From: Neoceratodus forsteri
Taxonomy: Eukaryota > Chordata > Ceratodontiformes > Ceratodontidae
Length of the DNA: 64,000 bases
Assembly (NCBI GenBank): GCA_016271365.2
Contig: CM057450.1
Span: 1,807,429,967-1,807,493,966, forward strand
Reading direction: 5' to 3'
Part shown: piece by piece, positions 33,400 to 45,710 of the stretch
Numbering within the stretch: the stretch's first letter is position 1
Layout: every line of letters starts with the position of its first letter
Made by a program: the position numbers and the translations under genes
The notes under the pieces: model-generated
The model's database searches: none
What the model saw: the letters and a program-made list of their open reading frames with translations, nothing else
Told to the model about the DNA's origin: nothing

Positions 33400-34470
33400 A
33401 CTGGTAATTGTAAGTAATGTTGATTATGGATGTTACCAGCATGATGGCCGACTGTTCATGGCCAAGCATCCCTGGACATATTATATCATTTAAAAGTGCA
33501 GCCTGTGTCCAGGTGTGCTTGCTCAGAGACACTCTGTCATCTTGTGCACCATGCAGCCTTGGCAAGTGGGGAGGGTGTGGATTGTACTGTTTGCATCCGT
33601 TTTGTTGTTGAAATGGTCATTTTGATGTACTTGCCATCATGATGTCTGACCATTGCTGGGCGAGCACACCTGGACAAGTAATTTAAAAGCAAAGCCTGCA
33701 AATTCTGGTTCTTTATCCAGGTGTATTCGCTCAGAGACACTCAGCCATCTTGTGCACCATGCGACCTTGGCTTGTGGGGAGTGTGGATTGTACCATTCAC
33801 TTCTGTTTTGTTGTTGAATGGTCATTTTGATGTACGTGCCATCATGATGTCCGACCGTTGCTGGGCAAGCACACCTGGACAAAGTCATTTAAAAATGCAG
33901 CCTGCAAATTCTGATTCTTTTTCCAGGTGTGTTCGCTCAGAGACGCTAGGCCATCTTGCGTGCCGTGCGGGATGGAGGTACTATATTGTACTTTTGCCTC
34001 TTGTGTGTTGGTGAAATGTTTATTTTGACATGTTGATTGCCAGCATGATGTCCGACTTTAGCTGGGCAAGCACACCAGGACAACAAAAATGAGAAAAATC
34101 ACGGCCCTGCCACTGTTTGTCCTGGTGTATTTGCCCAGAGACACTCCGCCTTTTGCTGCACAATACGGGCTTGGCTTGTGGCGGAGGTGGGGGGGGGAGC
34201 AGATTGTACTGCTTTTCTTTGTTTTTTTGATGAAATATTGATTTCTGATGTACTCAGTACCTTGCCATGATGATATCAGACCGTTGCTGGGCAAGCACAC
34301 CTGGACAAATTAATTTAAAAGCGCAGCCTGCAAATTCTGGTTCTTTGTCCAGGTGTGTTTGCTCAGAGATGCTCGGCCATTTTGTGCACCATGCGGTTTG
34401 GCTTGTAGGGGTGGAAGGCTGGATTGTACTGTTTGCCTCTTGTTTTTTTCACAAGTGTTTATTTTGAAAT
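33400..34470. repeat. Tandem repeat, unit about 200 bp, five copies
   Basis: The marker GATGTCCGACC-type recurs at 33443, 33641, 33846, 34047 and 34272 (spacings 198, 205, 201, 226). Each unit contains GCTGGGCAAGCACACCTGG, CAGCCTGCAAATTCTGG, TCCAGGTGTGTTCGCTCAG and a TGTGCACCATGCG segment, then TTTTGTTGTTGAAATGGTC. Confidence 0.85.
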
Positions 34471-34544
34471 GTTTGGTGTCCACCAACATACACCACAGTG
34501 TCCGCTGTATATACACCACAGTGAGCAGTCCTGTTACCAGGCAT

Positions 34545-35655
34545 ATGAACATACGAACATACCAAATTTGGCAGCAGATAAAGGCCTAGAGGTCTATCAA
34601 GTCTGCTCGAATGTGCAGCTAGAACTCCTTATTCTGCAGCTGCCCCTCCCTACCACCCTTCCCCTTCATTAACCCTCCCCCTTGTCCTGTCCCATCCTCA
34701 TTTGAAGCAGTCCACTGTTCTACTGCATACCACTTCAGCAGGTAATGCATTCCACCCAGCCACCACCCTCTCTGTAAAAAAGTGTCTCCTCATCTCCCTC
34801 CTGAACCTTCCTTGCTCCAGTCTCATATCATGGCCCCTGGTGGCCCTCCCCTCCCTTACTTTGAACAGCCCCTCTGTACCCGTCTTGTTTATTCCTTTCA
34901 TGTATTTAAAGGTTTCAATCATGTCACCCGTCTCTCCTCTCCTCCAGTGAGTACATGTTCAACTCCTTCAGCCTCCTCTCGTATGATAAGTCCCCCAGCC
35001 CCTTGATCATTTTTGTCGCTCTGCGCTGCACCCCCTCCAGTAACTTAATGTCCCTCTTCAGATATGGGATGCCAGTACTGCACGCAGTACTCCAGGTGTG
35101 GTCTAACTAATGACCTATACAGTGGCAGAATCACCTCCTCCCTCGAGGATATACCCCTTGCAATACAACCCAGCATTTTGTTGGCCTTTGCAGCTGCCTT
35201 CCTACATTGTGCCGAGTTGTTCATTGACCCTGTAATGAGCACACCCAGATCCTTCTCCTCCTCTGTCTGGGCTAGCTGCACTCCCCCTAGCTGGTAACTG
35301 CTCCTTGGGTTCTTCATCCCAAAATGCAGCACCTTGCACTTTTTGGCATTAAAGCCCAGTTGCCAGGTGTCGGACCAGGTTTCAAGCTTTGCCAGATCAT
35401 CCTGCAACCCCTGCCATCCCCATAGGTCATCCACCATCGCGCCTACCTTGGTATCATCAGCAAACAGACTGATCTTGCGCTTGATGTCCCATGATATGTC
35501 TGCAATGAATATCCCAAACAACACTGGTCCCAACACTGAGCCCTGTGGAACACCGCTCGTCACTGCCCTTGGGTGTGAGAGCTCCCCCCACCACCACCAC
35601 CACCCTCTGTTGCCTTCCCTGCAGCCAGTTTCCTACCCATCTCACCAGCTTTAAG
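34545..35655 (-). mobile_element. CR1 LINE, 3' end to RT, antisense
   Basis: The minus-strand 3' end lies near 34545 (decayed GTATGTTCGTATGTTC). The 172-codon frame 35563-35045 reads SGVPQGSVLGPVLFGIFIAD, ISLFADDTKVGAMV (RT catalytic box), WQLGFNAKKCKVLHFGMKNP, EEKDLGVLITGSM, AAAKANKMLGCIARGIS and [20 protein letters not shown], the standard order for CR1 RT. The C-terminal RRHFFTERVVAGWNALPAEV lies at 34830-34745. It is 5'-truncated near 35655 just upstream of motif B. Confidence 0.9.
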
Positions 35656-36649
35656 TATATATATATTTAATATTTAAGTCCGTTATCTTACCACATGCCC
35701 ACTTTTAACCAGTTTTATCATGGTATCTTAAAACACATTGAAATGTATCAAGGTGCTTATTATTAGTAACATTTGTTTTCAATTACAGCAGCTGACTGGT
35801 GTCCATGTACACGAATCACAACCATTTTGTGTCCACGTACATACACCACGGAGTCTGCTGTACATACACCATGGTGAGCTGTCTTGTTCACGGGAACCAT
35901 TAAGGCAATTATCTTACCACATGGCCAGTTTTTCTAGTTTGATCATGGTACCTCAAAATACATTTAAAACTTGATATATTTTGAATTTTAAAATTTGACC
36001 TTCATGTGACTCTTTGATACACCATTTTCATGAACATACCCAGTGAACAAGTAATAATAAATCTCTTCAGTAATTTTCTTCGTTCCATAAATAATAAAAT
36101 GATTCCTTTGTGTTTGAGTTACATTGTTGTATACTCATACTCTTGGTAAAAAAAAAATACAATTGTTTTTGTGTCTAAACCTCACTAGCTGGTTCCACCA
36201 AGTCGATTCGACATCAAAGATGTTGACCGACTTTACAGCGACAATAAATTTTTGACAGCAACCCCGTTGCCTGGCAATTGTGCCATCGGACTGCGATCAC
36301 GGCAGCAATCCCGCCTCCCCCGAATACTACTGTAATCACCTCCAGATTGGAGGTGTATGGGGGAAATAGGGCAAAACCCCTGGGGTGACAAGACTGCCGG
36401 TACTGCAAAATCCCGATTGAGGGAATGACTGTCAGTTGGGTTGCAGCACTGACAGTGACATCCCAGTAGGAGTTTCGCCGCAGCAATGGCACACCGTCTA
36501 AAATAGGTTAACTGTTTAGCCCAATCGTTTTGAGCCTGAGCCCGCCCCCACCCCGGGAAAACCTAAATTCTACTACACCCATGTGATAATGTTAATAAAT
36601 GTTATGATGGGACGCTAATTACTGAGAATATGTGAACCAGAAGCTGAAA
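35656..36649. other. Stretch with no coding feature
   Basis: At 35795-35890 the GTGTCCATGTACA..CATACACCA segments resume the repeat domain that CR1 interrupted at 34545. The rest is unassigned. Confidence 0.35.
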
Positions 36650-36654
36650 TGCAT

Positions 36655-37100
36655 AAAACTGATGCATTTAAATATGCTTGGCTGATAATGGAGGGCCTGA
36701 GAGGAGGGAGGAAGTCTTGAGAGAGAAGGGAGGGACTCAGGTGGAGGAAGAAGGGCAGCCATGTGACTCAGCTGGGGCAGTAGGGAGGCTGGAGTCCGTG
36801 ATTGTTAAGGGGCCATATTGGTAGTCTGGGCCTCAGAGGAACGCCGATGCCGAGAGGAGAAGGTCGGAGCAAGGGAAGGAAGTGCACCTTGTTTTTTCAT
36901 TTTGGAAACAGTTGTGGGAGAGAATAATCTGTGTGTTGGGCTGCAATAAATTATTTAAAATGTGCTTGACTGATACAGAGGGACTGGGAGGAGGGAGGAA
37001 GTCTTGAGAGGGAGGGACTCGGAGGGAGGAAGAAGGGCAGTTGCATGAGTTGGCCAAACCAATAGGGAGGCTGGAGTCCATTTATATTACCTTGGGGGCC
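36655..37100 (+). repeat. Tandem duplication, about 300-bp period, purine-rich
   Basis: GAGGAGGGAGGAAGTCTTGA occurs at about 36701 and 36990, each preceded by TGCTTG.CTGATA and followed by GGAAGAAGGGCAG and TAGGGAGGCTGGAGTCC. A perfect-but-two 23-bp direct repeat, GACCCCTC(A/G)CATGAGC.., follows at 37105-37127 and 37128-37150. Confidence 0.75.
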
Positions 37101-37150
37101 AAGTGACCCCTCACATGAGCAACCCTTGACCCCTCGCATGAGCAACCCTG

Positions 37151-38278
37151 AAGCATGAGTGCCACAAACCAGGAGTGTGGTGTCTTACTAAGTGGCATCT
37201 GCAGGGCATTCGCAGGGAGGACCGCAGGCTGCAAGCCACACTGGGCAGGGCATCAGAGAGTAGGAGGTAGCAGGAGTCAGGTGCATAGGTATTCATATCT
37301 GATGGGAGGAGGCTACCTACAGAACACATAGTTGGAGACCATATCATAAATAACGGACAGTGGGAAACACAGCTGGAATTTGCCCAGGTGAATGGCAAGT
37401 ATCAGTGGTGGTGGTTAGAGCAGGAAGAACTAAATAGGGATACCAGGTAGCATGGAGGGACCTAGGTACTAGAGCAGGCAGCAGTTATGGGGGAGACATG
37501 GAATTGGAGGACATATGGTGGTAGCCGTACAAGAGGGGATGCAGGGAAGGTGGTAAGCTGCAATGGGTGTGGGGCAGCCATATTTATAGGAACTGTGTGG
37601 AGATCAGGGGGTTGTATGGTGTGTAGGCAGCTTGGGCAACTTAGGGAGGAGGTTGCATGACCGAGAAGGGAACTTAATAGAGGGGGTTGGAGAGGTTGGT
37701 GGAAGCATCTGGAGCCAAGAGATCAGAGGATGGCTCCACCAGACAGCACATCAGGTGGTTTGAGAGCAAAATATGGAGGGAGACCAATGGGGCCAGGAAT
37801 AGCAACACATCAGGGACCAAGTGGAACCGAGTTAGAAATGTGGAGGGTGGTAAAGAACAGGAGGAGAAACATCTCTCTGATGGAACATGGAAAGAAGTTA
37901 CAGGGCAGGGCAACAGGGGAAGTTCAGAACAAGGAGAGGGAGTCTAGGAACAGGTTCTCAGTGCTGGCCAGCTTGGGGAAGGGGGGGGGTCACACAGAAT
38001 GTGAGTGTAAAGGGCAGTAGCAGCGGAAAGTGGGCTGGCAGGGTGGCAGGGAGTGAAGATGGGGTGCTGGAGTGTAGCATTAGCAAGGGGGTATTAGGGT
38101 AGTAGGAGGGATAGTTGACACAAAAAGGGGACGGGGTGGGCAGGTAGGTGTGGGGAAGGAGCTGGTCTGGGCAGGAGGCTTAGGGAGGAGCTGAAGGGGG
38201 AGGTAAAGCACGGGACAAGTTGGGGGTTGGGGAGGCAGGCATTGAGTGAGGAGAGGGGGCTCTGGACTGCGAACAGAA
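37151..38278. other. Purine-rich stretch, no recognised feature
   Basis: The plus strand is dominated by GGAG/GGGG/AGG words, with a G-run at 37980-37989. Many open frames result from this composition and look artefactual. Confidence 0.4.
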
Positions 38279-38503
38279 GGATGGGGCCCTGAACCACTGA
38301 AAGTGGTCTCCACCACTTCAGTGTGCTCTTCTTGTGTTTCTCTTCAGGTGAGAACACACACCTATAAAACAAACAGCTCTGAGGGTCTGCTTAAAGCAGA
38401 GCACCTCTTCTACTACAGACTACACAGACTCTACTCAACTAACAGACTGCCTTCCCTGCCTACCTCTAGGTCTTACTGGGATTCTAGTAACCCCAGGTAA
38501 CAG
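38279..38503 (+). repeat. Dispersed repeat, copy 1
   Basis: The sequence from GGATGGGGCCCTGAA to TTACTGGGATTCTAGTAACC is repeated at 43518-43915. It holds a TATA-like CCTATAAAAC (38361) and AGAACACACACC. Copy 2 has about 150 bp more inside. It does not begin TG or end CA at the limits of homology, so it is not a standard LTR pair. Confidence 0.65.
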
Positions 38504-39919
38504 GGAGGTTACACTCACCCTGGGGCAGGAAAATGACTCTCCGCAGTCATTAGTCACCCGGCTTAGGCCATCTCACCCCATGTGTTGACTACGGGGAGGT
38601 AGCGCTACCTTCTCCCCTACCATGTGCCATCATAGGCAGACAACACTAAGGGCCTAGAGGCCTTCGGCTGACGCATCAGCCTCTACTGTACCCGATGACT
38701 ATGGGTACCTAGTGGCTCCAATAGAATTGTCCAGAGCATAGCCCCAATAGATCAGTACTACAACCCCTACTGCAGGTCAGGGCCACAGCCTGTCTATCCC
38801 CCTAGCCCTCTAGGGAAAATCTGTCTCCCTCCAACTTAGAATTCCCAAAACAAAACAAACAGGGGACCTCCCCGACCCTGGACACCATGCAACTACACAC
38901 CAGGAGCTAATACCATACACTATGCATTACTCCCACACTCCCCCACAACCATACCTGTGGAAGGAAAAGTTACACACAGTAACAACAACAACAACAGTAC
39001 TTTAAACACTACACTCTAAAGTACTACTGAGGAACTCCGCTGAGTCCCTCCTCCTCTTCTTGTCTTCTCTTCTATCTTCTTCAGGAACACCTGCAAGAAA
39101 AAGAAAGACAACACATACCCTAATCTGCATACGTATTCTTCAAACCCCTACCATCAAAACACTGAGACTCCCCCATTTTTTTTTCAGAAAAGTAGAAAAA
39201 CAGTATAAACATTAGAAAACAATGACATTATTTACAATACACAATATTTGGGGAATGGAGTGCCCTAAAGTCCCATCTAGTGACCACAGTGCCCGAAGGC
39301 AAGTCCATTAAAGAGTCTCTCCTGGGCTGGCACCCGATGAAGCACAGTTCTAGCAGGCCAAAGTCCTGAAGAGGAGAGTCTTTGAGGACAGTTCAAACAT
39401 TTGGAGTCTGCTAGTGTAGGGTGTGTACTGCAATGTCATAAGAATAGGAAAGTCTGGACTTACCAGTCCCTTGTAGAACAACACGATACAACACCTGGTC
39501 CTCCGACGAAGACTCTCCCTGGCAGCATTCTTCCGATACAGCTGGGCAGACATCTTCTGAGAAACTACAGGAGGGCCCATCTGGAAACTGCTAGGCTGAT
39601 GTCATCTCTGGAGATGGAACCTTGGAACAGGAACAAAAAGGAAAACAGCTGGTCTGAAGGCATCCGATACCCAAGCGATGAATCAGGATACAGCGGGGCT
39701 GGTGTCCTCTCTGGATCTGAAGTCATCTGGTGGGCCAGTCGATGGATTCAGGAAAGCCAGTACACTGTAGAACTGATGTGGGGCACCCGAGTCCTGGATG
39801 TCCAGACTGGCGGAACAACATAGGTACGGCAACAGCTGGAGTGGCAGCACTGACTACCACTGCTCTGCTTTTCATTTGGTAGGCATGGGCACATTTGCAG
39901 GAAGGTCTTTGCATTGTGG
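38504..39919. other. Stretch with no recognised feature
   Basis: Low-coding, CT-rich DNA; a short CAACAACAACAACA repeat lies at 38982-38995. Confidence 0.35.
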
Positions 39920-41060
39920 TCAATAGCACAACTGGTCTGGCGCTTGAATTATTACCCCATCTGGGCACTCATAATTCACACTGTGAAAGGTTTCACGTCC
40001 CTCTCCATCCACTGTTCGAACATTTTCCATGAACAGTGTCCTGCCTATTTTCCACTGGCTGTATTTTTCTTGAAGCATTCTGTTCCTGACATGCTTGTTT
40101 GCACCAGGATGCACACATTTCATTGCTTCTTCCCAAATCCAGGATTTCCTGCTTTTTTCAATCTCCTCCCAAACTCTCTGAGGAAAGGTAGGAAAGGACA
40201 TCTCATAGATTTCATTCACTTTCCTACGAACCAGTCTTTCCTAGCTTTGGTCAACCTGAGACCTCTGGCCTGGCATGGGGGTGGCCAGTCCTGGTCCTGC
40301 CACCTACGCATTCTTAATGACACAAGAAATGGATCCCTGGCTTCTTCTTGCACAGCCAGGGCAGTGGAATTACCACTCTCTTCCACGCGTTCCTCTGAGG
40401 CAAGAGCTTGAGGCTTCTGTGTACCAGTTCCTTTTTTGCAAGGCCACATAGGTTCCCCCTCTTCTTCTTCCTCACTGAGAATCTGTGCCCAGAAGTGAGC
40501 AGTCGTCCTCACTCCTGAGACTGTCCACTCTTTTCTGGGTGCAGAAGTCTAAACCTCCCATTTAAAGGCCTCCCTCATCTCGTCTTCACCTATGAGACTT
40601 GGGCTAGGCCCCTCTCTCCAAGGGTCTACTGATGCTCTTCCTGAAATGTCTCTCTGTGACTCAGACTCTGAAATATCAGCGCATTGTTCTGTCTGTAAAT
40701 CTGCACCCTCTTGCTTTGTGCTACACTCTGAGGGGCCTTCTCCAACAGGCTCCGACTGGTTCTGTGTGCTGCCAACTGCAGATTCTTGAACCTTTGTCCA
40801 TGTGGGAGCCAAACAAATCTTGGGCGCTTTAAACAAACCATATTTCAGTAAGCACCCAGAACAGTGAGGTACAGTACCATGAAGATGTCCCTTCCAACAT
40901 TTGAGCACATCAGACATACTTACACTGGATATCCAGGAATCGCCACATGAGGAGGCAGTCATCCCCTGTAGTAACATCTCTCAATGTCCCTTAACTTGCT
41001 AACTTCTACTGCTATCATAGGCTGGGAATGATGTGGGTAGCGGGCTGGTCCTGAAGCCAT
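39920..41060 (-). pseudogene. Unrecognised coding remains in two frames
   Basis: Minus-strand frames 40977-40549 and 40512-40216 are in register and separated by one stop codon (40546-40548); a third, 40219-39920, continues in another frame. Together they could be about 350 residues. The first part has a Cys-containing N-terminus (SDVLKCWKGHLHGTVPHCSG), then a Ser/Glu-rich acidic middle (QCADISESESQRDIS, EEEEEGEP). The last part is Lys/Arg-rich (KSRKSWIWEEAMKCVHPGAN). A TTTTTTCCTCTGCAG followed by TCATGG at 41075-41055 resembles a splice acceptor upstream. I do not recognise the family. The block lies between the paired repeats at 38.3 and 43.5 kb, so a transposon origin is likely but unproven. 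Confidence 0.35.
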
Positions 41061-43517
41061 GACTGCAGAGGAAAAAACAAACAACGCTCACTGTTATTTC
41101 AAGTCCCACATCACTGAAAACTTTCTTTCTCTTTCAAAATGGCTCCTCTGCTGCTGTGTTTACATTACTATCCCACCCTGTAATGGCAGCGGCAGCACTC
41201 CTACACATCAACATTCTGTAATTGAGTCAAGCCACTGCACATCCGATTTACACAGTCTTACTGATAACTTTGCTCAAACTGCACAAACTTGCACTGTTCT
41301 TCATCCTAGCACATTTATATGATTTACCACAGACTTTTTACTCACTGAAGACATTGCTTTAGCTTACAGTCCCTTAAAGCCTCAGTATTTCATAGCACAG
41401 GATTGCCTGTATTTCTTGCTGTGTATCTGATACAACTCACAGTCTGTCTTATGGCTTTGAAAATTATACTGTTGATGAACCTATAATTATGCTCACAGTC
41501 GATTGCTTAGAATTCTTGCCTTTGCTGGTAAAACTTAACACAGTCCTTCTTTGCAAATCCATTACACTGCTACACACAGATTCAGCTGGCTTTTGGTGAA
41601 ATCACACAGTTTGAGCAATGATTTCTGTTGGTACTCACTGTTTTCAGTAGCTGTTTGCTGCGATAGAAAACGGCCTGCAGCCATTCATGGAGGCCTCTGG
41701 AATGAAGCGGGTTGGCAGTCCCGCCTGTCGTCCCTCTGAACACCATACTCACAGTCCAGTCGATCGAAAGTCCGTTTTTAAACTTTTTACAGCTCTTTCA
41801 GTCACCGCGACGCTTCTCCTGGTAAGCCAGTTCGCACACTCTACTCACTCTCCCTCTCGAATGCTGTGCAGTCGCTCTAGAGCTAGCTTGGAAGCAGGAC
41901 TGATTGCAGTCTCACCAATCACTCAGCGCCATGGAAATGAGCCTCTTTCCTGTCATGCTCTTCTCCACACAGCGATCGTTGAGCAGGCAGATTTAAACTG
42001 CAAACCACACTTTTTTTTTCTTTTTTCAACTGACTCCACGGCGGGAGCCCATTTCAACCATTTTTCATGCCCATTAAGCACAACAAGTCTCTCAGTTCAC
42101 ACAGAAAGTGTTTCCAACATCTAGGGCACACATTTCCTTTTGCTACCCACAGTTTTCCACACTTTTCTTCATCACAAACACTTTTAAAAGCTGGTAAATG
42201 CTGTAGTTTGATGCAGGACAAGGGCATACACTCTCAGGCTTTACTGCTCCGTGGTAAACAGTTGGCATTTTAATAGCAGCACATGGATAACAGCACACAG
42301 CGGCACGTTAGTTAAATGTTGCTTCAACTTTTTGGGCTACCCACTGCCAGATAACCAAAACGCTAGCCATTGTCCGAGTGACCTTTCTTACATTCCTCCC
42401 TAAATTCCAAACCCAACTCCTCAGCGGTGCCTCCATTTTAGTAACCCCCACCCAGGTATGCCATTTCTATCTTGACAGCTCTACCTCGTGTGTTGGGTTC
42501 GGGGAGGAATATGCCACTCGGCACATTGGCTAGGTTTGGCTACTCTGCACAGGGGCACCAAAGTAACTCCAGACAAAGGAAGCAATAACTGTAATGTCCA
42601 ATACCAGAAGTGGGATTCTAAAGTGTGGCTTTTATTCACATCCAACAGAATAAACAAAGCATAGATGGACCCCCATGAGGCTGCACTCCTGGTAATGCAG
42701 ATTTAGGAAGACCAGAACACATCCTTATTACTTTAGCCCTCAGGATCTGAAACACACTGGGCACATAGCCCGAACTTGTACGCTGCTCTGGGTTTTCCCT
42801 GGCTCGGCTCCCTTGCCAGCCACTTGGACACTTTCCATATAGCATGGAAACATTTACTGGGGGCTCCCTAAACCACCTATGAGCATTTCTGCTCCATAAG
42901 GGAATCTTCCTCATCAATCCCATGTCTGGGTACTTTCCTCAGGCACTGGCCAAGTACCTGAGAGAAAGCAACAGGTGTCCCATAGCAAATCGGTAGAGGT
43001 GAATTTGGTTACTACTGATGGGGGGGGGTCTCCCATCTCTCGCTCCCATAATTCATACCCGGCCATTTCTCTAGACTGTAACACCTCATCCTTTAAAACA
43101 CTTTGCTGTGTAGATTCTTTTTAAATGTATTCACATTCAATCTACTGTCTTTACATCCCATTTATGCTGAACTTGAACATACTTAATAAGAGACAGTGTC
43201 CATTACTCTAGACCCCCCACAAAGTTAAGCAGTCCAATCCCTGCATCTTCCAAACTGTACTTGGCAGTCTTTTCCCGACCCCACAGTAACAGTCCCTCTA
43301 GTTTCATCTTGATTCAGGTGAAAACACATGGCCCTTTAGCAGAGCGAGCTTACCCCTTGGTTGCAGGTGCTCCACAGATGTTTTCTCCTCAAAGAACTCT
43401 CATCCAGAGCTTCTGGTGCCTCAGCACGATCTTTAATCAGGCAGCTTCTTTTCCCTAGCCAGACGGGGGGGGGGGTTGCCCCTGGAAGCAGGCTGATTCC
43501 TTCCCCCCCATCCCTGT
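41061..43517. other. Long stretch with no recognised feature
   Basis: The minus strand at 42650-42480 has AATAAAAGCCACACTTTAGA then CCGAACCCAACACA, a polyadenylation-like arrangement that could be the end of an LTR, but no partner copy is visible. No coding domain was found. Confidence 0.3.
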
Positions 43518-43915
43518 AGGGATGGGACCCTGAAGCACTGAAAGCGGTCTCCACCACTTCAATGTGATCTTCTTGTGTTCCTCTTTAGGTGAGAACACAC
43601 ACCTATAAAACGAAAAATAGCTCTTTGACAGAGCTTAGAGCGCTGAGGGCCTGCTTACAGCAGAGTACATCTTCTACTACAGACTCTACTGAACTAACAG
43701 ACTGACTTCAAATTCCCCAGCGTTCTACTCTAACCTCCAACTGCAACATTTCAGTGTGGCTTATGCAGCTGCGATAGTTCTAAATGATGTCAGCCCTCAG
43801 TCTCAGCTGAGAATGAGAACAGAGTGAGACAGTGTGAAATCCATTTAACTGGAGTTTCACAGGCTGCCTTCCCTGCCTACCACTATGTCTTACTGGGATT
43901 CTAGTGACCCATTGT
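43518..43915 (+). repeat. Dispersed repeat, copy 2
   Basis: Matches 38279-38503 (CCTGAAGCACTGAAAG..GTGAGAACACACACCTATAAAA..CTTACTGGGATTCTAGTGACC) with an extra segment of about 150 bp at 43706-43860. It ends exactly where DIRS homology begins. Confidence 0.65.
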
Positions 43916-44069
43916 CTTATTGTAAATTTAGTGTGTGGTACCAGTCCTAATCGGTTTAAAAAAAAAACATGTTTTTGCGTATTTTTCAAATACCTGTGAC
44001 ACGGTTAGAAACCGATAAGGGTGTCTTGCCTAGCTGAAGCCGAGTAAAGGGTATGTTTTCTAATTATGT

Positions 44070-45709
44070 ATGGCTACGTCTGAGAAACCCAAAAGAAAAA
44101 CTGGGTCCACTGGGTTTCAACACTGCAGTGTATGTGGGGAGGCCTTTGCTAAGGCTGATCCGCACACCACTTGTGTTTATTGTCTGGGGTTTGACCACCT
44201 CGATTCGGACTGCCAAATCTGCAAGAATTTCCCTAAAGCCACCCTGGATAAAAGATTAGCCAGGCTTAGGGAAAAGGAGGCCGAGAAGTCCGCTGACCCA
44301 GATGTCCAGCCCGGTTCAGTCCCGACCAAACCAGAAGGAGTGCCCTCTGACCAGGGCGAGGCTCCTTCAGGCAAAAGGAGAGCCGATTCTGAGGGATTGG
44401 GTCTGTCAAAAAGAAAAAGAAAAGAAAAGTCAGCCAGTTCGGATCCAGAACCGCATCATCCGACCACTGAAGAAATTGCCCGAGCGATTCGCATAGTGGA
44501 ATCGCTTCGTTCAGTTCCAACTGATCCGGCGTCTTCTGGCAGGCATTCAGTTCTGTTGGTTCCTCTGGTTCAAGATTATACTCCTGAAGATTTTTATGAA
44601 CCAGAACTGGAGGGGGATGATGATTATGATGATGATGAAGGTGATGATGACGGAATAGAAGGTCTGGATGAGCCCATAGAAACAGACATCTCCCAGACAG
44701 GCCTTCTGGTGTTTCCCCTCCTAGGCTTTCTGAGTCCCCTTCCCACTTTATGTTCTACAGGAAAATGGCAGAAACCCTCCAGCTCCCTATGGAAGAAGCT
44801 GTTGAGGAACAAGAGGAGCCTGACTTTGTGGTGATGATGGACATCCCAGAGTCCAAAAGGTTGTCTATTCCCCTTCATAAGTCCTTTGGGAAATGAACAC
44901 AAAAGTTGTTAAAAACTCCAAATTCCTTACCTCCAGTGGACAGATGGATGGACAAGAGGTACATGCTGTCAGGCTCAAGTATGGAGTACTTGTACCAGCA
45001 GTGCAGCCATGTTGGGGTCGTGCAGGCTGCAGCCTGTGATAAGGCTAATATTCCCTTGGCTTCACGCCCCCCCAGATAAAGATTCCAAGAAGTTGGATGC
45101 CATGGCAAAGAAGCAGTACATGGCATCTTCTTTGGGACTCAAGCAGGATAATTACATGGCCTGTACAGCCAGGTACCAGAAGTCCAGGTGGGACACTGTA
45201 CTGGCACTGGCTAAGCAGGCCTCCCCCCCCCCAGCTTGCCAAGGAGCTGGAGGCAGTGGCTGCAGACGGGATTGAGGCATCAAAGATCCAGTTTCATGCT
45301 GTTGTGGACTCCAGTGATGTGTCATCTAGAGTCATGGCTACATCCATCTGTGGCTCTTCGGAGACTAGCTTGGCTCAGGTGTACTAGCCTATCTCAGGAT
45401 ACACAGGCTGAGGCTATGGATTTCCCTGTAGTTAATAATTCTCTATTTGGGGAGCAGACAGAGAATTATATGAAAAAGATGGATGAATACAGGACCACCT
45501 ATAGGAGTGCACAGACCAAGGAAAGGCAGGCAACTCCTCAAAGACAGCAAGCTAGGGGCAGGGGCAGGCCCTTTCATAGGCCTTTCTACCAAGCACAGGC
45601 CTCTTCTCCTTTTTCCCAGAGGGGGTTCTTCAGAGGGAAAGGCAGAAGGGGGATGAGTAGGGCTGCATCCACTTCTCAGCGTAAGGCTCCTGCTAAGCAG
45701 ACACCCTGA
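44070..45709 (+). pseudogene. DIRS gag-like ORF1 (broken)
   Basis: The first frame (44070-44834) has a Cys/His block with C19, C22, H32, C35, C38, H43, C48 and C51 (CSVCGEAFAKADPHTTC, VYCLGFDHLDSDCQIC), typical of DIRS ORF1. It is followed by a charged region (KRKRKEKSASSDPE), EEIARAIRIVESL, QDYTPEDFYEPE and an Asp-rich run (residues about 190-205). After a shift, LPPVDRWMDKRYMLSGSSME and an AKELEAVAADGIEASK block continue. The last frame (45236-45709) is Arg/Gly/Gln-rich (QQARGRGRPFHRPFYQAQ), as expected for an RNA-binding tail. The stop TGA is 45707-45709. The start is taken from the parallel fragment, which also begins M-(x)-SEK. Confidence 0.85.
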
Positions 45710-45710
45710 T

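Noticed and set aside
33400..34470. CRISPR-like array
   Set aside because: The repeats are about 200 bp with similar sequence throughout, no short repeat-spacer structure, and the DNA is vertebrate. It is a tandem satellite-type repeat.
37674..38372. Several overlapping open frames of 70-100 codons on both strands
   Set aside because: They arise from purine-rich composition, which avoids stop codons. No motif was seen.
42480..42660. End of an antisense LTR (AATAAA followed by a CCGAACCCAACACA end)
   Set aside because: No second copy occurs in the window and no internal element sequence is adjacent, so the resemblance is not enough.
38279..43915. LTR pair of a retrovirus-like element
   Set aside because: The homology does not start with TG or end with CA, no primer-binding site or polypurine tract was found in the expected places, and no pol motif lies between. 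Kept only as a paired repeat.
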